Shown here: one piece after another, positions 5,790 to 10,424 of the stretch
Layout of the letters: each line of letters starts with the position of its first letter
Numbering within the stretch: the stretch's first letter is position 1
Assembly (NCBI GenBank): GCA_048859965.1
Contig: JBLIZO010000030.1
Location: 1-10,424 of the forward strand
Source: Fluviibacter sp048859965
GTDB lineage: Bacteria > Pseudomonadota > Gammaproteobacteria > Burkholderiales > Rhodocyclaceae
DNA length: 10,424 bases
Reading direction: 5' to 3'
Notes under the pieces: model-generated
The model's database searches: none
What the model saw: only the letters and a program-made list of their open reading frames with translations
Told to the model about the DNA's origin: nothing
Made by a program: the position numbers and the translations under genes

Positions 5790-6818
5790 ATGATCCTGTC
5801 CCCGGATACGATCGAGGCCAGTTGGTACGGTCAGTCTCGGCTGGGGTTCTTTCAACGCAATCTGCTGCTCATATTGTCTTGGATTTACGCAGGCGTGACC
5901 GCGTTGCGTCGCAAAGCGTATGCTTGCGGTCTGCTGAAACAGACGCCTCTGCCTGTGCCAGTCATCGTCGTCGGCAATCTGATCGTCGGTGGCGCCGGTA
6001 AGACACCGCTGACGCGGGCGTTGGCGCAACAGTTGCTTGCTGCAGGCTGGCATCCGGGCATTATCAGCCGGGGTTATGGACGTGCCGTGCCTGGTGTGCG
6101 AGCGGTGAAGCGGGGCGACTCGCCCAGTCATGTCGGCGACGAGCCCTTGCTTTATGCGGAAGATGGTTTTCCTGTCTATGTCGGCGAACGGCGCGTTGCC
6201 GCCGCTCAGGCACTGTTGGCCGCCAACCCCGCCGTTGATATCCTGATTGCTGACGATGGGTTGCAGCATTACGCGCTGTCCCGCGATGTAGAAATTGTTG
6301 TTTTTGACAGCCGCGGTATTGGCAACGGCCAGTTGTTGCCAGCCGGCCCTTTGCGCGAAGGGTTGAATCGCCTGGGGAGCCCCCGAGTCAAAGGTCTGGT
6401 CTTTCAGGGCAAAGCGCAAGCACTGCCACTTGCATACAATGCCTTGCTGTCATCGGTGATGACGCTGATACCGGCTGCGGTTTATGCGTTAAACAACCGA
6501 GAACGGACTTGTTCGCTGAGCGCGTTTACCGGACAGGCGGTGAATGCCATTGCCGGTATCGGGCATCCGGAACGGTTCTTCCAGATGCTGCGTGATCACG
6601 GTTTGCATGTGACAGAGACTGCATTTCCCGACCATCACCGCTACACGGCAGTCGATATACCCATAACGTCCCTCCCGGTGCTGATGACCGAGAAGGATGC
6701 AGTAAAATGCCATGAGTTTTCAGCTGGGCACGACAACTGGTTCGTCGTGCCGGTGACGGCGCAGATGATGCCGCAGTTGCCGCTGGAGCAATGGTTGTCG
6801 GCGTTGCCACGTCGCTGA
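5790..6818 (+). CDS. lpxK: Tetraacyldisaccharide 4'-kinase
   Basis: LpxK phosphorylates the 4' position of the tetraacyldisaccharide-1-phosphate precursor to make lipid IVA, the sixth step of lipid A synthesis, at the inner face of the inner membrane. The protein is 342 residues, close to the family's 325-340. Visible are an N-terminal hydrophobic helix (RNLLLILSWIYAGVTAL, about 23-39) that anchors it to the membrane, the Walker A loop VGNLIVGGAGKTPLT with Lys71, ISRGYGR (92-98), GDEPLL (116-121), the Walker B-like ILIADDGLQHY (151-161) and LPAGPLRE. The C-terminal GIGHPERFF and LMTEKDAVKC are also characteristic. The ATG at 5790 has AAGG close upstream, overlapping the exbD stop. msbA, the flippase gene that often precedes lpxK, is not present here. 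Confidence 0.96.
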   Translation: MILSPDTIEASWYGQSRLGFFQRNLLLILSWIYAGVTALRRKAYACGLLKQTPLPVPVIVVGNLIVGGAGKTPLTRALAQQLLAAGWHPGIISRGYGRAVPGVRAVKRGDSPSHVGDEPLLYAEDGFPVYVGERRVAAAQALLAANPAVDILIADDGLQHYALSRDVEIVVFDSRGIGNGQLLPAGPLREGLNRLGSPRVKGLVFQGKAQALPLAYNALLSSVMTLIPAAVYALNNRERTCSLSAFTGQAVNAIAGIGHPERFFQMLRDHGLHVTETAFPDHHRYTAVDIPITSLPVLMTEKDAVKCHEFSAGHDNWFVVPVTAQMMPQLPLEQWLSALPRR

Positions 6819-6831
6819 AGGAGAATAACTG

Positions 6832-7008
6832 ATGGATCCGCGTTTGCTGGAAATTCTGGTGTGCCCCGCGTGTAAGGGTCAACTTGGCTATGACAAGACG
6901 GCTCAGGAATTGAGCTGTCCATCGTGCCAACTGGCGTATCCCGTGCGTGACGGGATTCCGATCATGATGCAGGACGAAGCACGCCGTCTTGACGGCGACC
7001 AGGCTTAA
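6832..7008 (+). CDS. ycaR: YcaR/Trm112-like zinc-ribbon small protein
   Basis: A 58-residue protein starting MDPRLLEILVCPACKGQL and ending in DGDQA, with TAA at 7006-7008. Two CxxC pairs (Cys11/Cys14 and Cys29/Cys32) and the segment LAYPVRDGIPIMM are the marks of the Trm112-like family (formerly UPF0434, E. coli YcaR), a small zinc-ribbon-type fold. Eukaryotic Trm112 activates methyltransferases, but the bacterial role is not established. AAGGAG at 6818-6823 with an 8-base spacer is the best ribosome binding site of the operon and overlaps the lpxK stop. The position between lpxK and kdsB is conserved in many gammaproteobacteria, so it is probably co-expressed with LPS synthesis. Confidence 0.94.
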   Translation: MDPRLLEILVCPACKGQLGYDKTAQELSCPSCQLAYPVRDGIPIMMQDEARRLDGDQA

Positions 7009-7020
7009 TCGGTGGTAGCC

Positions 7021-7839
7021 GTGAGTTACGTGACTTTTCGCGTCGTAATTCCGGCCCGCCTTAAATCGACGCGACTCCCTGATAAACCGCTATTGGATCT
7101 GGGTGGCAAACCCATGGTTGTGCGGGTGTGTGAACGGGCGCAACGATCGGGTGCCGACACCATCGTCGTGGCGACAGATAGCCGTGACGTGCGTGATGCG
7201 GTGCGCGCTGCCGGTTTTGAGGTATGCATGACGCGCGAAGACCACCCAAGTGGCACCGACCGTATTGCCGAAGTCTGTGATCATTTCGGCTGGGCCGACG
7301 AAACGGTTGTCGTCAACGTACAGGGCGACGAACCGTTTTTGCCGCCCGCGTTGATCGACCAAGCCGCACACCAGTTGGTCGATTCGGGCGCCGACATGGC
7401 GACTCTGGCGCATGCCATTCATGACCCTGCTGAACTGTTTAACGCCAATATTTGCAAAGTCGTGCTGAAAGCCAATGCTGACGCGCTGTACTTCTCGCGG
7501 GCGCCCATGCCATTTGCGCGGGATGATTTTTCGCCGGATTGGCAGCAGGGACGCTTTCCAACCAAACTGCCCGCCAACGGTTATAGCTGCTATCGGCACA
7601 TTGGGCTTTATGCGTACCGTCGCCGTTTTCTGCGAGATTACGCCAGCCTGGCTGCAAGCCCGCTCGAGTCGATTGAGGCGCTGGAGCAGTTACGGGCGCT
7701 TTGGCATGGCTATCGCATCAGCGTCGCAGTCACCGAAACCTTACCGCCTGCCGGGGTCGATACGCCGGAGGATGCAAGCCGTGCCCAGCAGGTGTTTGCC
7801 GATCAGTTCGCTGCGCTGCGCATTGACCCGCCGCTGTAA
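7021..7839 (+). CDS. kdsB: 3-deoxy-manno-octulosonate cytidylyltransferase (CMP-Kdo synthetase)
   Basis: KdsB joins CTP and Kdo to make CMP-Kdo, the donor for adding Kdo to lipid A, in the cytoplasm. Motifs in order: VVIPARLKSTRLPDKPL (nucleotide-binding loop), VVATDSRDV, HPSGTDRIAEV (75-85), VNVQGDEPFLPP with the metal-binding Asp103, YFSRAPMPF, HIGLYAYRRRFL, SPLESIEALEQLRALWHGY and PAGVDTPEDA. With a GTG start at 7021 it has 272 residues against about 250 in E. coli; the difference includes a longer loop around DFSPDWQQGRFPTKL. GTG 7021 has GGTGG at 7011-7015 with a 5-base spacer. GTG 7012 in the same frame is an alternative adding three residues. It closes the exbB-exbD-lpxK-ycaR-kdsB operon, and no clear terminator follows before adk. 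Confidence 0.95.
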   Translation: MSYVTFRVVIPARLKSTRLPDKPLLDLGGKPMVVRVCERAQRSGADTIVVATDSRDVRDAVRAAGFEVCMTREDHPSGTDRIAEVCDHFGWADETVVVNVQGDEPFLPPALIDQAAHQLVDSGADMATLAHAIHDPAELFNANICKVVLKANADALYFSRAPMPFARDDFSPDWQQGRFPTKLPANGYSCYRHIGLYAYRRRFLRDYASLAASPLESIEALEQLRALWHGYRISVAVTETLPPAGVDTPEDASRAQQVFADQFAALRIDPPL

Positions 7840-7920
7840 TTACCGTAAGTTTTTTGCAAGGTGGGTATTTCACACTGTGTTTATTCCATTCCCGTTCCAC
7901 TTTCTTAATCGAGGATACCG

Positions 7921-8574
7921 ATGAAACTCATTCTGTTGGGCGCCCCAGGCGCAGGTAAGGGCACCCAGGCCAAGTACATTTGCGAAAAATTCGGTATCCC
8001 TCAGATCTCCACCGGCGATATGTTGCGCGCTCAGGTCAAGGCCGGTACCCCGCTGGGTCTGGAAGCCAAGAAGCACATGGATTCGGGTGGCCTTGTGCCG
8101 GATGCCGTTATTATCGGCATGGTCAAAGAGCGTCTTAAAGAGGCTGATTGTCAGAACGGGTATCTGTTCGACGGTTTTCCGCGCACCATTCCGCAGGCCG
8201 AAGCCATGAAGGAAGCTGGCGTGCCGCTGGATGTCGTGCTTGAAATCGACGTGCCCGATCAGGACATCATTGACCGCATGGCGGGTCGCCGCGTACACCT
8301 GGCATCGGGTCGCACCTATCATATTCAGTACAATCCGCCCAAAGTGGCCGGTAAAGACGATGTTACGGGTGAGGATCTGATACAGCGCGACGACGACAAG
8401 GAAGAAACTGTCCGCAAGCGCCTGGACATCTATCACAGTCAAACCAAACCGCTGGTCACCTTCTATACTGCCTGGCAGAACGCCGGTGACGCCAAAGCAC
8501 CGAAGGTCAAGAAGGTCGCTGGTGTCGGCGGGGTGGATGAAATCACCGCGCGCGTTTTTGGCGCACTGAACTAA
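7921..8574 (+). CDS. adk: Adenylate kinase
   Basis: Adk catalyses ATP + AMP to 2 ADP in the cytoplasm and balances the adenylate pool. The 217-residue protein is the long form. The P-loop GAPGAGKGTQ (7-16) carries Lys13, the AMP-binding region is STGDMLR (30-36), DGFPRT (84-89) carries the catalytic Arg, and the LID domain runs from about 122 to 159 (GRRVHLASGRTYHIQYNPP to RDDD). The LID has no Cys cluster, so it is the non-zinc Gram-negative type. RLDIYHSQTKPL and the C-terminal ITARVFGAL are typical. The ATG at 7921 has GAGGA at 7911-7915 with a 5-base spacer. The 81-base gap after kdsB has no strong promoter I can defend; TTGCAA at 7854-7859 could be a -35. A strong terminator follows. Confidence 0.97.
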   Translation: MKLILLGAPGAGKGTQAKYICEKFGIPQISTGDMLRAQVKAGTPLGLEAKKHMDSGGLVPDAVIIGMVKERLKEADCQNGYLFDGFPRTIPQAEAMKEAGVPLDVVLEIDVPDQDIIDRMAGRRVHLASGRTYHIQYNPPKVAGKDDVTGEDLIQRDDDKEETVRKRLDIYHSQTKPLVTFYTAWQNAGDAKAPKVKKVAGVGGVDEITARVFGALN

Positions 8575-8591
8575 TTCATCTGAGCTTAAAA

Positions 8592-8637
8592 ATCGGGCGC
8601 TGGATTGGTACTGCCAATCCAACGCCCGATCTGTTTT
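8592..8637 (+). terminator. Strong Rho-independent terminator after adk
   Basis: ATCGGGCG (8592-8599) pairs with CGCCCGAT (8623-8630) and TGGATTGG (8601-8608) with CCAATCCA (8614-8621). One C/A mismatch lies between the two helices and the loop is 5 bases (TACTG). CTGTTTT follows to 8637. The stem of 16 pairs is the longest hairpin I found in the window. It ends only 8 bases before the pfp start codon, so it would separate adk from pfp transcription or act as an attenuator. Confidence 0.85.
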
Positions 8638-8640
8638 AAT
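8611..8640 (+). promoter_or_regulatory. Possible pfp promoter inside the terminator arm
   Basis: CTGCCA (8611-8616, four of six to TTGACA) and TTTAAT (8635-8640, five of six to TATAAT but lacking the key second A) are 18 bases apart. Transcription would start close to 8646-8648, that is at the pfp ATG. It is weak by sequence, but it would explain how pfp is expressed just after a terminator and without a ribosome binding site. Confidence 0.25.
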
Positions 8641-8645
8641 GCTGT

Positions 8646-9878
8646 ATGAATAACGCCCTGTATTTTCAGTCAGGCGGTGTCACTGCCGTCATTGGTGCCA
8701 CCGCAGCTGCGCTCATTGAAGCGCACAGACAGGCCAGCCCGGCGCGGCTTTTTGCCGCCGAACATGGCTTGTCTGGCTTAATCAACGAGCACCTCGTCGA
8801 CGCATCGGCTTTGCCGGAAACCATGCGCTGTGCACTCAGCCATGTGCCAGGCGGTGGTCTCGGTTCCGGGCGTACGCTGCTTCAACCGTATGACGAGAAT
8901 CCCGAACAATGGCAGCGCGTGCGCGATGTGCTCGTTGCGCATCAGATCGGCATCGTTTATGTGAACGGCGGTAATGGTTCGATGGATACCGCCGCCAAGC
9001 TCGTCGAATTGAGCGACCGCTTTGCGCTGGGGCTCAAAGTTATCGGCCTGCCCAAAACCATCGACAACGATCTCGAAGGCACCGATACCTCACCCGGTTT
9101 TGGCTCGGCCTTGAAGTACCTGTCGGTATCGCTCATGGAAGCCGCGCGTGACCATTACGCGATGGCCACCAAGCCCAGCGTCTTTATTCTGGAAGTGATG
9201 GGGCGACACACCGGCTGGCTCGCCAGCTGCGGTGCGGTTGCGCGCTTGCCAGAGGCCATTGCCGCGCCGTTCATGCTGTTTCCCGAAGCGGTATTTGATC
9301 CGACCCATTTTGTCGCGGCGGTGCGAGCGCGTGCTGGGCAGAGCAATGCGATTGTTTGTGTGATTTCCGAGGGCATTCGCACGGCAGACGGCCAATTTTA
9401 TGCGCAGCAGAACGTCGCGCAAAAGTACGGCCATGAGCAATTAGGCGGGGCAGGGTTCGCAGTGGCCGAATTGTTACGCGCAGAACTTGGCATCAAAGTA
9501 CATGTGGCAATTCCCGATTATCTGCAACGCGCTGCGCGACATCTGGCCAGTGCCACCGACATCGCTCAGGCCGAAGCCGTGGCGCGTCATGCAGTCGCGC
9601 TGGCGCAGACAAGCGAGAGTGGTCTCATGGTCAACATCGTGCGCGAATCGGATTCACCCTACCGCTGGCATTGCGGTGCCGTGGCGTTGAGCGAAATCGC
9701 CAACCGGGAGCGGCAACTCCCTGCGGATTGGATCGATATCGAGAATTACACGCTGCGCGCTGATGCCCTGCATTATCTGGGGCCGCTGATCGAAGGCGAG
9801 ATCAGCTTGCCATGGTCTGCAGGGTTACCTGACTACCCCTGGGTTGAGTGGCCGAAAGTGAATTCATGCGTACCCTGA
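8646..9878 (+). CDS. pfp: 6-phosphofructokinase, PPi-dependent type
   Basis: This 410-residue protein belongs to the phosphofructokinase family. The N-terminus ALYFQSGGVTAVIGATAAAL is typical of the diphosphate--fructose-6-phosphate 1-phosphotransferases of proteobacteria, which interconvert fructose 6-phosphate and fructose 1,6-bisphosphate reversibly using PPi. Visible are YVNGGNGSMDTA (105-116), LPKTIDNDLEGTD (135-147) with catalytic Asp140, and MGRHTGWLA (185-193). Lys137 in PKTIDND is the known mark of PPi dependence, since ATP enzymes have Gly there. The loop GGNGS is unusual because PPi enzymes commonly have an Asp at the fourth position. Cofactor use is therefore inferred, not certain. 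The ATG at 8646 opens on the conserved N-terminus but has no ribosome binding site, and the adk terminator ends 8 bases before it. In autotrophs and methanotrophs such enzymes can serve both glycolysis and the Calvin or ribulose monophosphate cycles. Confidence 0.92.
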   Translation: MNNALYFQSGGVTAVIGATAAALIEAHRQASPARLFAAEHGLSGLINEHLVDASALPETMRCALSHVPGGGLGSGRTLLQPYDENPEQWQRVRDVLVAHQIGIVYVNGGNGSMDTAAKLVELSDRFALGLKVIGLPKTIDNDLEGTDTSPGFGSALKYLSVSLMEAARDHYAMATKPSVFILEVMGRHTGWLASCGAVARLPEAIAAPFMLFPEAVFDPTHFVAAVRARAGQSNAIVCVISEGIRTADGQFYAQQNVAQKYGHEQLGGAGFAVAELLRAELGIKVHVAIPDYLQRAARHLASATDIAQAEAVARHAVALAQTSESGLMVNIVRESDSPYRWHCGAVALSEIANRERQLPADWIDIENYTLRADALHYLGPLIEGEISLPWSAGLPDYPWVEWPKVNSCVP

Positions 9879-9955
9879 AGCGCTTATTCGTATCGGCCAT
9901 ATAAGCTAAGAAGATTTAATTCGTTCACACCATAGGTGTTGTGCTGCAACATCGA

Positions 9956-9978
9956 TCCATCAAAACATTTCTGATGGA
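9956..9978 (+). promoter_or_regulatory. Hairpin overlapping the sbp ribosome binding site
   Basis: TCCATCA (9956-9962) is the exact reverse complement of TGATGGA (9972-9978), with a 9-base loop. The GGAG ribosome binding site at 9976-9979, 7 bases before the sbp ATG, lies in the 3' arm. If the RNA folds this way, translation start of sbp would be partly hidden. The stem is only 7 pairs and AT-rich, so the effect may be small. Confidence 0.35.
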
Positions 9979-9986
9979 GCGCTGTG

Positions 9987-10424
9987 ATGATCTTGAATCG
10001 AAATTCCCTGTTATCTGCTGTGCTGGGTGCGGCGTTGGCGCTGACGGGCGGGCTGGCAACAGGTGCTGCATATGCAGATACCAGTCTGCTGAACGTGTCT
10101 TATGATCCGACGCGGGAACTTTACAAAGACTTTAACGCCGTCTTCGCCAATTACTGGAAAAAGCAGACCGGTGAGACATTGAATATCAAAGCCTCGCATG
10201 GCGGCTCCGGTAAGCAGGCACGGGCGGTGATTGACGGCCTGGATGCCGATGTGGTGACACTGGCGCTGGCCTATGACGTGGATGCCATTGCCCAGAAGGG
10301 GTTGATCGCGCCGAACTGGATCAAGCGCTTGCCGGATAACTCGGCACCTTATACCTCGACCATTGTATTCCTGGTGCGCAAGGGTAATCCCAAGAACATC
10401 AAGGACTGGAACGATCTGGCCAAG
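9987..10424 (+). CDS. sbp: Sulfate ABC transporter periplasmic binding protein (partial, 3' end outside window)
   Basis: The frame is open from ATG 9987 to the window end, giving the first 146 residues of a protein of about 330-350 in the family. It binds sulfate (possibly thiosulfate) in the periplasm and delivers it to the CysTWA importer. A Sec signal peptide is clear: MILNRNSLLSAVLGAALALT... with likely cleavage after AYA at residue 30. The mature start LLNVSYDPTRELYKDFNAVF, then SHGGSGKQARAVIDGLDADVV and FLVRKGNPKNIKDW, are hallmark Sbp/CysP segments. GGAG at 9976-9979 gives a 7-base spacer; an in-frame GTG at 9984 is a less likely start. The 108-base gap after pfp has a TTTAAT (9915-9920) that could be a -10 but no -35, as expected if an activator such as CysB is needed; no CysB site is recognised. 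Sbp and CysP cannot be separated on this fragment. Confidence 0.95.
   Translation, partial: MILNRNSLLSAVLGAALALTGGLATGAAYADTSLLNVSYDPTRELYKDFNAVFANYWKKQTGETLNIKASHGGSGKQARAVIDGLDADVVTLALAYDVDAIAQKGLIAPNWIKRLPDNSAPYTSTIVFLVRKGNPKNIKDWNDLAK

Noticed and set aside
5200..6419. Two long minus-strand open frames opposite exbB, exbD and lpxK
   Set aside because: They mirror well-supported genes and have low-complexity shadow-like composition.
1..10424. Mobile elements, CRISPR arrays, tRNA or rRNA genes, phage or defence genes
   Set aside because: None seen: no transposase or integrase motifs, no regularly spaced repeats, no tRNA-like cloverleaf recognised, and every long coding region belongs to a housekeeping family.

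Overview
The window looks like ordinary chromosomal core sequence from a Gram-negative proteobacterium, most likely a gammaproteobacterium. Lipid A and Kdo genes (lpxK, kdsB) indicate an LPS outer membrane. exbB-exbD-lpxK-ycaR-kdsB is a known proteobacterial gene order, and chorismate lyase (UbiC) points to ubiquinone synthesis. Next to adenylate kinase sits a phosphofructokinase with the Lys signature of the PPi-dependent type, and then a periplasmic sulfate-binding protein. That combination would suit an autotrophic or C1-using gammaproteobacterium, such as a sulfur oxidiser, but this is inference and the species cannot be named from the window.

Layout, left to right. (1) Positions 1-585, plus strand: the 3' end of nadE, then glnB (nitrogen PII protein) and a hairpin terminator. 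(2) 643-2270, plus strand: a tight run of rluE (23S rRNA pseudouridine synthase), an exported DUF192 protein and ubiC. It meets the minus-strand sodB at a shared bidirectional terminator (2356-2387). (3) 2406-4324, minus strand: sodB (iron superoxide dismutase) with its own promoter candidate, and upstream of it xseA (exonuclease VII large subunit). (4) 4325-4738: the longest non-coding stretch, about 410 bases, with a short palindrome and a cluster of three DnaA-box-like nonamers. (5) 4739-7839, plus strand: the exbB-exbD-lpxK-ycaR/Trm112-like-kdsB operon, with gaps of 5-17 bases. (6) 7921-8574: adk, closed by a strong terminator whose T tract ends 8 bases before the next start codon. (7) 8646-9878: the PPi-type phosphofructokinase (pfp). 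(8) 9987 to the window end: the 5' part of a sulfate-binding protein gene (sbp).

How the genes work together: ExbB/ExbD couple the proton-motive force to outer-membrane transport or related work. LpxK and KdsB build the lipid A-Kdo core of that membrane. Adk and the phosphofructokinase sit in adenylate and PPi energy metabolism. GlnB and NadE link nitrogen status and NAD synthesis. I saw no mobile element, CRISPR array, phage gene, defence system, tRNA or rRNA. I found no convincing undescribed multi-gene system. The points worth a second look are small regulatory structures: the DnaA-box cluster, a possible leaderless start for pfp, and a hairpin over the sbp ribosome binding site. An unusual active-site loop in the phosphofructokinase also deserves attention.
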